NCBI GenBank assembly: GCA_027858295.1
Contig: JAQICZ010000016.1
Coordinates: forward strand, 1-38,581
Reading direction: 5' to 3'
Origin: Nanobdellota archaeon
GTDB lineage: Archaea > Nanobdellota > Nanobdellia > Pacearchaeales > GW2011-AR1
Length of the DNA stretch: 38,581 nt
Position 1 is the first letter of the stretch; every line of letters starts with the position of its first letter. The notes beneath the pieces were generated by a model, which made no database searches, was not told where the DNA came from, and was given only the letters and a program-made list of their open reading frames with translations. A program made the translations under genes and the position numbers. Shown here one piece after another: positions 15,646-23,609 of the stretch.

Positions 15646-18060
15646 ATGGATAAGAAAAAATTACTTGTGATACAATTTGATCAATTAAGAATTGGTGACG
15701 TTCCAATTGCTGGTGGTAAAAATGCTTCTTTAGGTGAAATGTATAGAGAGCTAAAAAATAAAGGTGTTAAAGTTCCAAACGGTTTTGCAGTAACAGCTTT
15801 TGCATACAGATCATTTCTTGAAGAAACAGGCTTAAAACAAAAAATCAAAAGTATTCTTTCAGACCTAAACACTAAAGACACAAGAAACTTAATGACAAGA
15901 GGAAAAAAAGTAAGACAAGCTATTCTAAAAGAAGAATTACCTCTATATTTACAAAAAGAAATTGTAAAGAATTATAAGAGATTATCTGCAGAATATGGAG
16001 ATAAATATACAGACGTTGCAGTTCGTTCATCAGCAACAGCAGAAGATTTACCTGATGCATCATTCGCAGGTCAACAAGAAACTTATTTGAATATCCGAGG
16101 AGAAAAAGCAATTTTAGAAGCTTCTAAACATTGTTTCGCATCATTATTTACAGACAGAGCAATTTCCTACAGAGAAGATAAAGGCTTTGACCATTTCAGT
16201 ATTGCCTTATCAATTGGTGTTCAGAAAATGGTTAGAAGTGACATCTCTTCTTCAGGTGTAATGTTCTCAATTGACACAGAATCAGGTTTCAAAGACGCTG
16301 TATTCCTTACAGGAATCTACGGGCTAGGTGAAAACATTGTTCAAGGTGCTGTTAATCCAGATGAATTCTATATTCATAAACCAACTCTAAAGAAAGGTTT
16401 CAAGCCAATCATCTCAAAGAAAATTGGAGATAAAAGATTAAGGATGGTTTACAATACAAGTGGTCCAAATCCAGTAAAGAATATTCCAGTTCCAGATTTT
16501 ATGAGAAAACAATTCTGTTTAACAGATGCTGAAATTTTAAAGCTCGCAAAATGGGCTGTAATAATTGAAGATCATTATGGGAAAGCAATGGATATGGAAT
16601 GGGCAAAGGATGGGAAAACAAATCAATTATTTATCGTGCAAGCAAGACCAGAAACAGTTCAAAGTCAAAAAGATCAAAACAAATTAGAAGAATATATTCT
16701 AAAAGAAAAGAGTGAAATTCTAGTTACTGGTCAATCTGTTGGTGCAAGAATTGGTGCAGGAAAAGTAAGAGTAATCAAAAATGTCTCAGGTATTCACAAG
16801 TTTAAGAAAGGTGAAATTTTAGTAACAGAAATGACAGACCCAGACTGGGAACCTATTATGAAAATTGCAGGTGCAATTATTACAAATAAAGGTGGAAGAA
16901 CTTGTCATGCAGCAATTATTTCAAGAGAATTAGGAATTCCATGTATTGTTGGAACTAATGACTCAACTGAAAAATTAAAAACAGGTCAAATGGTAACAGC
17001 CTCCTGTTCTGAAGGTGAAGTTGGTTTAGTTTACAAAGGTAAATTGAAATATAAGATTAAAAGCACTGATTTAGGTGTAATACCAAAAACAAAAACAAAA
17101 ATTATGATGAATCTTGGAACCCCAGAACAAGCCTTTGAACAAAGCTTTATTCCGAATGACGGTGTTGGTCTTGCAAGAGAAGAGTTCATTATTAATTCTC
17201 ATATTAGAATTCATCCAAAAGCTCTAATCGATTACAAGAAAATAAAAGATGCTGGATTGAAAAAGCAAATTGATGACATAACTGTTGGATACAAAGATAA
17301 AAAACAATTCTTTATCGACAAATTAGCAGAAGGTGTTGGTATGATTGGTGCTGCATTCTATCCAAAAGATGTAATTGTAAGATTATCTGATTTCAAAACA
17401 AATGAATATAGAAACCTAATTGGTGGAGAAGCTTACGAACCAGAAGAAGACAATCCAATGATTGGTTGGAGAGGAGCTTCAAGATATTACAAAGAAGGAT
17501 ATAAAGACGCTTTTGAGTTAGAATGTAAAGCCCTAAAGAAAGTTAGAAGTGAATTCGGATTAAAGAACATTAAGATAATGATTCCATTCTGTAGAACTAT
17601 TGAAGAAGGTAAAAAAGTTCAACAGATTATGGCAAAGAACGGTTTACGAAGAGGCTCAGATGGCTTGGAAATTTATGTAATGTGTGAAATACCATCAAAC
17701 GTAATCTTGGCAGATCAATTCTCAGAAATCTTCGACGGATTCAGTATCGGTTCAAATGATCTAACACAATTAACATTAGGATTAGATAGAGATTCAGAAA
17801 TTGTTTCAGACATCTACGATGAAAGAAATGAAGCAGTTAAAATAATGATATCAACAGTTATCGATAAAGCAAAAAATAATAATAAAAAGATTGGTATCTG
17901 TGGTCAAGCACCATCAGACTTCCCAGACTTCGCACAATTCTTAGTAAGAGAAGGTATCGACTCAATTTCTTTAAACCCAGATACTGTAATAAAGACAACT
18001 CTAAAGATTGCAGAACAAGAAGAAGCAATGAAGCATCCAAAAAAGAAAAAGAGAAAATAA
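15646..18060 (+). CDS. ppsA: Phosphoenolpyruvate synthase
   Basis: Converts pyruvate, ATP and water to PEP, AMP and phosphate (gluconeogenic direction). 804 aa, full length. The N-terminal ATP-grasp-type domain has GGKNASLGEM and VAVRSSATAEDLPDASFAGQ; the swivelling phosphohistidine domain has GGRTCHAAI with the catalytic His at about residue 421; the C-terminal TIM-barrel PEP domain has GIGREEF-like GVGLAREEF, the GSNDLTQLTLGLDRDS block and the catalytic Cys in GICGQAPSD (about residue 752). All active-site residues are kept. GTGAT (15637-15641) may serve as ribosome site. Malic enzyme at 74-1231 could feed it. Confidence 0.97.
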   Translation: MDKKKLLVIQFDQLRIGDVPIAGGKNASLGEMYRELKNKGVKVPNGFAVTAFAYRSFLEETGLKQKIKSILSDLNTKDTRNLMTRGKKVRQAILKEELPLYLQKEIVKNYKRLSAEYGDKYTDVAVRSSATAEDLPDASFAGQQETYLNIRGEKAILEASKHCFASLFTDRAISYREDKGFDHFSIALSIGVQKMVRSDISSSGVMFSIDTESGFKDAVFLTGIYGLGENIVQGAVNPDEFYIHKPTLKKGFKPIISKKIGDKRLRMVYNTSGPNPVKNIPVPDFMRKQFCLTDAEILKLAKWAVIIEDHYGKAMDMEWAKDGKTNQLFIVQARPETVQSQKDQNKLEEYILKEKSEILVTGQSVGARIGAGKVRVIKNVSGIHKFKKGEILVTEMTDPDWEPIMKIAGAIITNKGGRTCHAAIISRELGIPCIVGTNDSTEKLKTGQMVTASCSEGEVGLVYKGKLKYKIKSTDLGVIPKTKTKIMMNLGTPEQAFEQSFIPNDGVGLAREEFIINSHIRIHPKALIDYKKIKDAGLKKQIDDITVGYKDKKQFFIDKLAEGVGMIGAAFYPKDVIVRLSDFKTNEYRNLIGGEAYEPEEDNPMIGWRGASRYYKEGYKDAFELECKALKKVRSEFGLKNIKIMIPFCRTIEEGKKVQQIMAKNGLRRGSDGLEIYVMCEIPSNVILADQFSEIFDGFSIGSNDLTQLTLGLDRDSEIVSDIYDERNEAVKIMISTVIDKAKNNNKKIGICGQAPSDFPDFAQFLVREGIDSISLNPDTVIKTTLKIAEQEEAMKHPKKKKRK

Positions 18061-18097
18061 TCTTATTCTGAATTTTTAAGACTGAACAAAGTAAATC

Positions 18098-18107
18098 TTT
18101 ATATAAA
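18098..18107 (+). promoter_or_regulatory. TATA box of the 18127 kinase gene
   Basis: TTTATATAAA, 19-20 nt before the ATG at 18127. This spacing implies a leaderless mRNA and an own promoter, although ppsA ends only 66 nt upstream. Confidence 0.6.
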
Positions 18108-18126
18108 AATAATTTCAATTAGATAT

Positions 18127-18816
18127 ATGAAACTTATAATATTAGAAGGAATTCCAACATCAGGAAAAACAGTCTTAGGTGAAAAGATAACTGATTTTTT
18201 AAAAACTAATCTAGATAAAGACAGGTCTGAAGTATTTTATTTTAATGATGATATTAGAGGAAAATTGGGGATTGATGTTTTAGAAATTTTAAAAAATCAA
18301 GATCAGTCAAAGATGAACGCAAAAGAAATAAATCTACATCTAAAATCAATTATTAAAAAATTATCTGAGATAGAAAAAGAAGATAAGAAAGAGTGCATAT
18401 TTATTCTTGATAGATTTCACTTCTCTTACTTATCAAATCAAACATGCAGGCTGTCTGACTTTGAAGATTTAGAGAAAATGATTAACGACTATACATATTA
18501 TTTACTTCTAAATTTTAAGAATTATAATGCCAAAAAGGTATTTGATAGAGTGAAACAATCGTTATCTTTACGAAAAGGTCATGGATTTCAAAGACATTTT
18601 GATAGATTAACTACTAATGAAAGCAAAGGAGAAACCCCGGAAGAAAGAATAGGGAATCATTACCTAAGAAGATATGAAGTATATGAAAAATCATTCAAAG
18701 ACTCAAAACTAAAAAACAAAAAAAAGATTGAGATTGATAACATTATAAAAAAAGACGATTATGATAAAGTTTTACAAGATATCTCAGAAGAACTTCTAGA
18801 ATTTGTTCTAGGGTAA
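18127..18816 (+). CDS. P-loop nucleotide/small-molecule kinase-like protein
   Basis: 229 aa. The first strand and Walker A are LIILEGIPTSGKT (residues about 3-15), as in thymidylate-kinase-like and AAA_33 P-loop kinases. A Walker-B-like ECIFILDRFHFSYL follows at about residue 95, where DRFHxS recalls the DR(F/Y)xxS of deoxynucleoside and thymidylate kinases. A basic lid-like region RVKQSLSLRKGHGFQRH comes at about 140. The C-terminus is helical and charged. The substrate is unclear: no typical dTMP-binding pattern is complete. Its position after ppsA seems accidental. Confidence 0.65.
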   Translation: MKLIILEGIPTSGKTVLGEKITDFLKTNLDKDRSEVFYFNDDIRGKLGIDVLEILKNQDQSKMNAKEINLHLKSIIKKLSEIEKEDKKECIFILDRFHFSYLSNQTCRLSDFEDLEKMINDYTYYLLLNFKNYNAKKVFDRVKQSLSLRKGHGFQRHFDRLTTNESKGETPEERIGNHYLRRYEVYEKSFKDSKLKNKKKIEIDNIIKKDDYDKVLQDISEELLEFVLG

Positions 18817-19314
18817 CTCAAAATTTAGTCTCAGTTGTTTATTATCCTCCAACCAAGTATGCCCTTACATTAACTCAACTGGCCCTCTGCCCTAATATCA
18901 ATCTGAGGCCCAGCTTCTCGTTTTGGGTCATGCCATTGGTACCTTCTGCCATAATATCAATCTGCCTTCCAAAAATACCTTCGCAAGCTCAGCAATAAAA
19001 ACATAATATGGTAAACCATACTTTTACTTAGCTCCAAAGAATTTGGAGAGTAAAAACATTATCCACTGCGTTAGCAGACATCGTTTGTTCAACTAATTGT
19101 CATTAAAAATTCAAGTTCCAAACCGCCACCCATAACACACCAAGTATGCCTTCACATTAAATCAACTGCCTTTGCCCCAATATCAATCTGCCCCCTGCCC
19201 TTAGCAGTCAACCGTCAACATTTCCCAAAAAAATCCATACCATTATAACCTAAAATCTCCTAATAATTATATATCCGTAACCGTAGATAAGCTACCCTTA
19301 CTACTATCTACAAA
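18817..19314. repeat. Repeat-filled spacer (T, G and S/H modules)
   Basis: No gene. 18905-18945 is a G module (arms CCCA/TGGG, then TGCC/GGTA). 18977-19093 is an S repeat carrying the 50-bp H insert at 19008-19057; stem 19022-19028 and inner arms pair up to 19055. 19137-19200 is a T-type tail and 19206-19217 holds two heptamers (TCAACCG type). The YkgJ promoter AATTATATATCC lies near 19266. Confidence 0.8.
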
Positions 19315-19737
19315 ATGAACAATTCTATACAAGCAGAAAAAATCGCAGACAACGCAAGAAATTCAATAAGTAACTATTGCATGGAAGAATGTAGCGCATA
19401 TTGTTGCAGAAAAGGATATCTAATTTTATCTAAAAAAGAAATGCAACTTCTGGTAAAAGACAAAGAAATCCAACTAACAAAAGAAGAATTTATAAGACCC
19501 CTAATAGACGGAAAATACTCAGTCTCATTAGGAAATTCTTCCGGTAGTTGCCCCAGTCTAATAAACTCAAAATGCACACTTCACAAAGACCCAAAAAGAC
19601 CACTTGTTTGTAAAGAATTTCCAATATTCATAACAGAAAACGTCGTAAGGATCTCAGATAGGTGCCCAGCAAAGAAAGTAAACAAATTTTACTCACATAT
19701 CAGAGAGCTAATTGATCTAGATTATGAAGTAGTATAG
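19315..19737 (+). CDS. YkgJ-family cysteine-cluster protein
   Basis: 140 aa, member of the CxxCxxCC/YkgJ family (PF03692), proposed to bind zinc or iron. The signature appears as CMEECSAYCC at about residues 21-30, then CPSLINSKCTLHKDPKRPLVCKEFP, where the second cluster has the family's C-x(n)-C-x-(I/L)-(H/Y)-x-x-RPxxC order, and a last DRCPA. The residues for metal binding are complete. Function of the family is not known in detail; an oxidoreductase-like or metal-insertion role is often suggested. It is followed by two genes for other cysteine-pair proteins. Confidence 0.85.
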   Translation: MNNSIQAEKIADNARNSISNYCMEECSAYCCRKGYLILSKKEMQLLVKDKEIQLTKEEFIRPLIDGKYSVSLGNSSGSCPSLINSKCTLHKDPKRPLVCKEFPIFITENVVRISDRCPAKKVNKFYSHIRELIDLDYEVV

Positions 19738-19767
19738 ATTATAAAGGGTCAAAATCTATAATCTATA
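19733..19767 (+). promoter_or_regulatory. 11-bp inverted repeat between YkgJ and CxxC genes
   Basis: TATAGATTATA (19733-19743) and TATAATCTATA (19757-19767) are perfect complements with a 13-nt loop. The left arm covers the TAG stop of the YkgJ gene. The sequence could be an operator or overlap a TATA box for the CxxC gene, whose ATG is 53 nt on. Confidence 0.45.
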
Positions 19768-19820
19768 GCACAATTTGAGAAAATTGGTGCAAACAGAGAA
19801 TTATCAAGGAGGATAAAAAA

Positions 19821-20198
19821 ATGCAAAGAACAAATTCAAACAGAGATAGTAGAGATTCAGGAAGATCAGGCGGATTTAACAGAAACAATTCAGCCCCAAG
19901 AGCTCCCGTAACTTTACACGATGCTGTTTGTGATAAATGTAAACAGAATTGTACAGTACCATTCAAGCCTACACCTGGTAAACCAGTTATGTGTAAGGAC
20001 TGTTTCTCAAAAGACAGACCCCAAAATAATTCGAGACCAAGACAAGGTTCGTTCAACTCAAGAGGCCCAAGCAATGATAGACCAAGAGAATCTCATGCTG
20101 CCGTTTGTGACAAATGTAAGAAAGATTGTACAGTTCCATTCAAACCCACACAAGGTAAACCAGTTTTATGTGGAGACTGTTTCAGAAATAAAAACTAA
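19821..20198 (+). CDS. CxxC-x17-CxxC domain protein, two copies
   Basis: 125 aa, likely a small zinc protein. Two nearly identical modules, at about residues 36-62 and 94-120, each have CDKC, a third-cysteine phrase (QNCTVPFKPT or KDCTVPFKPT), then CxxCF 17 residues after the first pair; this matches the CxxC-x17-CxxC domain family. The linkers are low-complexity, rich in Arg, Ser, Asn, Gly (RPRQGSFNSRGPSNDRPRE), as in RNA-binding or disordered tails. A strong AAGGAGGAT ribosome site lies 7-8 nt before the ATG. It is a paralogue of the next gene. Such proteins are often abundant in DPANN genomes; binding to RNA or DNA is inference. Confidence 0.85.
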   Translation: MQRTNSNRDSRDSGRSGGFNRNNSAPRAPVTLHDAVCDKCKQNCTVPFKPTPGKPVMCKDCFSKDRPQNNSRPRQGSFNSRGPSNDRPRESHAAVCDKCKKDCTVPFKPTQGKPVLCGDCFRNKN

Positions 20199-20559
20199 TT
20201 TTTTAGTTTAATTCCAACAATCAATTTTTTTATTTTTTTATTAATAATTTCTAACACCTGACTCTTCAGTAACAAACTGCTAAGCGATAGTTCCAGCAAA
20301 CCATTATTTGACATAAATTTGCAGATAATCCCAAGCATCTTCTAATAAGTCTAGTTGAGAAATTATTAATTCTAACCACCAAAGAATCAAACTCAAAAGA
20401 CCAAAATCGCGAAGCGATTAATAATTAACGCAACTGCCTTCTGCTCCAAGCTAATTAAACATATTAATTGCCTTATGTTTCAATATAACCTAATTGACCA
20501 AACTATTTTTATCCTCTTTTATTCATATACATTATAAACTAATAGTATCTCCAACTAAA
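20199..20559. repeat. Spacer between the two CxxC genes
   Basis: Mostly T-type sequence: around 20397-20440 the hairpin ATCGC-GAA-GCGAT precedes AATTAACGCAACTGCC, with further tails to 20500. Two T-rich stretches follow the first gene (near 20226-20240) and could end its transcript. No gene or promoter stands out. Confidence 0.55.
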
Positions 20560-20925
20560 ATGCAAGAAAAAACTTCATACGATGCAATTTGTGATAGCTG
20601 CAAAGAAGAATGCAGCCTGCCATTCAAGCCGACAAAGGACAAGCCAGTTCTGTGCGGAAAATGTTTCTCTATAAAAATCAGAACAGACAATAACAATTCA
20701 CATAAAGCAGTCTGTGGCAAGTGTAAAAAAGATTGCACACTCCCCTTCAAACCCACAACAAACAAGCCAGTTTTATGTAGCAGTTGTTTCTCCAACAACA
20801 ATTCAAACAATAAGACTTCACACAAAGCCATTTGCGACAAATGTAAAAAAGACTGCACACTCCCCTTCAAACCCACATCAGGCAAACCAGTTCTATGTGA
20901 AGATTGCTTCAGAAATAAAAACTAG
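20560..20925 (+). CDS. CxxC-x17-CxxC domain protein, three copies
   Basis: 121 aa, three tandem modules at about residues 10-36, 50-76 and 90-116, each with C(D/G)xC, a middle Cys, LPFKPT and a final CxxCF. The modules are more alike in DNA than the two of the upstream paralogue, suggesting recent internal duplication. Linkers are short and Asn/Ser/Lys-rich. I chose MQEKTSYDAIC (20560) as start; the longer frame from 20494 adds residues encoded by repeat-like spacer. No strong ribosome site is visible, unlike its paralogue, so the two may be regulated differently. TAG stop. Confidence 0.8.
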   Translation: MQEKTSYDAICDSCKEECSLPFKPTKDKPVLCGKCFSIKIRTDNNNSHKAVCGKCKKDCTLPFKPTTNKPVLCSSCFSNNNSNNKTSHKAICDKCKKDCTLPFKPTSGKPVLCEDCFRNKN

Positions 20926-21246
20926 CTTATTTCTCAATGCCTCAAAACTTTGATAACCTTGCCTTCTCTACAAAAAAATTGTAAGAGTAGATTCTTTCAA
21001 CTGCTCTAAAACTCTGCCATACTCCAACAAACGACCAAAATCACGAAGCGATTAACAATTAACTCAATTGCCTTCTGTTTTCGGCCTTTGCTATTATAAT
21101 TAACCATACCAATTTGCCTTATGTCCTGAGTAAACTAAACATATCAATTTGCCTTATGCCTTCACAATTTACCCCTTCCGTCCAAGCCCTAACCCAAACA
21201 AACATGTTCGTAACTAGAACTAAATAACCTTTAACCATATTATATT
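20926..21246. repeat. Spacer with T modules
   Basis: No gene. 21012-21075 is a T module with hairpin ATCAC-GAA-GCGAT followed by AACAATTAACTCAATTGCC; 21110-21175 holds two more copies of the tail CATATCAATTTGCC. The end of the stretch leads into the structured element at 21247. Confidence 0.6.
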
Positions 21247-21386
21247 TGTAAAAGGAAATGCCTTTTTCACAAATCTTTATCTTCGGATATTGATTTCCTA
21301 TTGTCTTCGGACTATAGGTCGAAAAAGTCTAAATTTTCGTTGAATGCTTCGGCACTAGATTGAAAATTATTCCTTTTACATTTTTT
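21247..21386 (+). ncRNA. Candidate structured RNA with three C(UUCG)G hairpins
   Basis: An 11-bp perfect closing stem joins 21247-21257 to 21370-21380. Inside, CTTTTTC (21262-21268) pairs with GAAAAAG (21321-21327) and encloses two hairpins: 21272-21281/21286-21295 (8 of 10 pairs) and 21297-21305/21310-21318 (8 of 9). A third arm has AATTTTC (21332-21338) with GAAAATT (21362-21368) and TGC/GCA at its tip. All three tips are C(UUCG)G, the very stable RNA tetraloop. TTTTTT follows at 21381-21386, a fit for archaeal termination. No reading frame fits. It lies before the cyclophilin gene, whose own TATA is at about 21405, so it may be an independent transcript. No second copy is in the window. 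Confidence 0.65.
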
Positions 21387-21435
21387 CTCTATTCTTTTTA
21401 ATAAAATATATAAACTATATTTTCATATTCACAAT

Positions 21436-22032
21436 ATGAGAGAGGTAAAGAAAAAAAAGTTTTCTAAAAAACATAGAGCATATCTAGCAGTTGCAATAAT
21501 TTTTATAATTGCAGCAATAATAATCATACCTTCAGGCAACCAAAATAAAGTTCTAATCAAAACATCAATGGGAGATATTGTAGTTAAGCTAAACGAAGAA
21601 GCTGCTCCATTAACAGTTGCAAATTTTAAAGCCTATGTAGAAGAATCATATTATGATGGTCTAGTATTCCACAGAGTAATTCCCGGATTTATGGTACAAG
21701 GTGGAGGCTTTGAACAAACAGGAGTTCAAAAACCAACAAAAGATCCAATAATATTAGAATCAAACAATGGTTTAACAAACGATAAATACACAATCGCAAT
21801 GGCAAGAGGCCCAGCCAAAAATTCAGCCACAAGTCAATTTTTTATTAACTCAAATGATAATGCCTTCCTAAACTATGCCCCAGGAAACGGCGGCTATGCA
21901 GTGTTCGGAAAAGTTATCAGCGGACAAGAAGTTATTGATGCAATTGAAAAAGTTCCAACAACAACAAAATATGGCATTATGGAAAACTGGCCAGTTAATG
22001 ATGTTACTATTGAATCAATTAAGTTGATCTAA
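21436..22032 (+). CDS. Membrane-anchored cyclophilin-type peptidyl-prolyl isomerase
   Basis: 198 aa. A basic start (REVKKKKFSKKHR) and one hydrophobic helix at about residues 14-32 form an N-terminal anchor, so the catalytic domain is likely outside the cell. The cyclophilin domain begins at VLIKTSMGDIVVKL and has the active-site block FHRVIPGFMVQGG (catalytic Arg of HRV), then MARGPAKNSATSQFFIN and VFGKVISGQEVID. All catalytic residues are present. It speeds proline cis-trans isomerisation in folding exported proteins. A TATA-like AAATATATAAAC lies about 30 nt upstream. A second cyclophilin without anchor is at 27669-28136. Confidence 0.93.
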   Translation: MREVKKKKFSKKHRAYLAVAIIFIIAAIIIIPSGNQNKVLIKTSMGDIVVKLNEEAAPLTVANFKAYVEESYYDGLVFHRVIPGFMVQGGGFEQTGVQKPTKDPIILESNNGLTNDKYTIAMARGPAKNSATSQFFINSNDNAFLNYAPGNGGYAVFGKVISGQEVIDAIEKVPTTTKYGIMENWPVNDVTIESIKLI

Positions 22033-22033
22033 G

Positions 22034-22400
22034 AGTATTCTCCTAATTTTGACAAAAATATAATTATTAAAAGATTTATTATTTTTATCCCAACTTTGAT
22101 CAAAAATATAGTTATTGATAAAAAGCAATTGAGTTAATTCAAAGACATACCAGAAATCTATTTTTGATGAAGATATTATTAAAACTTACCATGATTATTT
22201 ATTTCACTCTGTGTATGATACAATATTTGCCCCTGCCTGGAAATTTCCATCCAGGTTCTCGCGCCCTCCTTGTGGTGCCAGAGGCGATAATATTATGCCT
22301 TAATCTCTGAGCGATAGCGAAGGTCTTTTTTTGACTTTTATATAGATAACTTAATACACATTCTGAACAGAGTGAAGTAACTTTTTTGTACAAAAGATTA
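22034..22400. repeat. X element copy 1, with a doubled left end
   Basis: 22085-22238 aligns along its whole length with 33110-33263 (shared TTTGATCAAAAATATAG, ACAATATTTG and CTCTGT blocks). Further right it has hairpins at 22234-22254 (CCTGGA/TCCAGG) and 22263-22285, then GCGATAAT and GAGCGATAGCGAAGGT, matching the other copies. The right inverted end is decayed. An extra left end lies at 22036-22071. No transposase or credible frame is inside. Confidence 0.65.
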
Positions 22401-22445
22401 ATTCTATTCTGTTAAACATATAAAGTATTATGACTAAATATTCTT

Positions 22446-23336
22446 ATGCTTAATATATTGTTAAAAATCACAATCGCTTTCATTATGATTGGAATTGGTT
22501 CTTCAATCACAGTTCAAGAGATAAAGGATATTTTCAAGAAAAAAAGAAAAATCACTTGGGGATTAATATCTCAAATAATTTTATTCCCCGCTCTTGTATT
22601 CTTCTTGGTCAATTTATCAAATTTATCAATTGAATATAAGATAGGATTAGTAATACTAGCAGCCTGCCCCGGCGGGACAATATCTAACTTCATTTCATAT
22701 ATAATTAAAGCCGACACACCTCTATCTGTAGCTCTAACAAGTGTTAATAGCATAATCACTCTGATAACAATTCCCCTATATGTAAAATTTTCACTGTTAT
22801 ACTTTCTAAAAAATGGGGCATCAATAATTTTGCCCTGGCAACAACTACTCCTAGAAATTTTAACGCTCCTAATAATTCCAATTGCAATTGGTATAATACT
22901 AAATCATTTTTGGGATATGCGTAAATATGGAAAGTCAATAAAGAGAATTTCCAGTATATTGCTAGCCATAGTTTTCACCTTGAAATTTTTATCAAGTTCA
23001 GGAACCTCAAGCTTTATTTCTAATTTAACACAGCTTATTTTTTGGGTAGTTATGATAAATATCGCAGGTATATTCTTAGGATATTTAATTGGAATTTTCA
23101 ATAAATTTCCTAACAACACCTCAGTAACTCTTGGAATAGAAATCGGCATGCAAAACACAGTCCTGGCATTATTAATAACAGAAGTTATACTGAAAAGTCC
23201 AATTATGGGAGAGCCAATATTAGTATATGCAATTACTTCATTCTGGATAACCTTCGGATTTGCAATGCTCCTAAAAAAAGATATAACATTAAAATCAATA
23301 AGAAGTAGAATAAAAAGAATCCCTAAAAATCCATAG
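22446..23336 (+). CDS. BASS-family (bile acid:sodium symporter-like) transporter
   Basis: 296 aa, nine to ten hydrophobic helices, inner membrane. The two family crossover motifs are visible: AACPGGTISNFISYIIKAD at about residue 75, with the conserved PGG and N, and GIEIGMQNTVLALLI at about residue 235, which carries the conserved E..xQN. These line the sodium and substrate sites. The length and short cytoplasmic tail fit. Bacterial and archaeal members move organic anions such as pantoate or keto acids; the substrate here is unknown. A TATA-like CATATAAAG is 20-30 nt upstream, right behind the X element at 22034-22400. TAG stop. Confidence 0.9.
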   Translation: MLNILLKITIAFIMIGIGSSITVQEIKDIFKKKRKITWGLISQIILFPALVFFLVNLSNLSIEYKIGLVILAACPGGTISNFISYIIKADTPLSVALTSVNSIITLITIPLYVKFSLLYFLKNGASIILPWQQLLLEILTLLIIPIAIGIILNHFWDMRKYGKSIKRISSILLAIVFTLKFLSSSGTSSFISNLTQLIFWVVMINIAGIFLGYLIGIFNKFPNNTSVTLGIEIGMQNTVLALLITEVILKSPIMGEPILVYAITSFWITFGFAMLLKKDITLKSIRSRIKRIPKNP

Positions 23337-23609
23337 CAAAACATATTCGCCCAAATTTCTATAATGTTTAATACCATATAATTTTTGCAGAGGTATCCAA
23401 ATCTTAACATAAGGAGGGGGTATCTCCGCAACCTTTGTTCTAATAATAATCTAATTATCAAATGATTTATTGGCAATGTCTTAAAACTCTGTCGTAACAA
23501 ACCATTCAGGCCTCCAGCGGAGCGGATAATTTAACTGCTATAATAACTGAGGCCTCATCTCAATGAGGTCATCCCGGCGGGAAGCGCTAGCGAAGCAATC
23601 TACCTTTTA
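23337..23609. repeat. Spacer with T and G modules
   Basis: Convergent spacer between the BASS gene and truD. 23492-23530 is a T module with CTCC/GGAG arms. 23549-23585 is a G module in which both stems have changed but still pair: CCTCAT/ATGAGG, then TCCC/GGGA. The sequence GCGCTAGCGAAGC follows, close to the tip of R modules. Confidence 0.65.

Noticed and set aside
20494-20559. Earlier start of the three-module CxxC protein
   Set aside because: The extra residues are encoded by spacer sequence with no ribosome site; the ATG at 20560 lies directly before the first module.
21247-21386. The three-tetraloop element as another MITE
   Set aside because: It has no second copy in the window, no flanking duplication that I can see, and imperfect stems with RNA-type tetraloops.
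22234-22300. tRNA-like fold in X element copy 1
   Set aside because: GGTTCTCGC and nearby stems suggest a T arm at first sight, but there is no acceptor pairing or anticodon arm, and the stems change in the other X copies.
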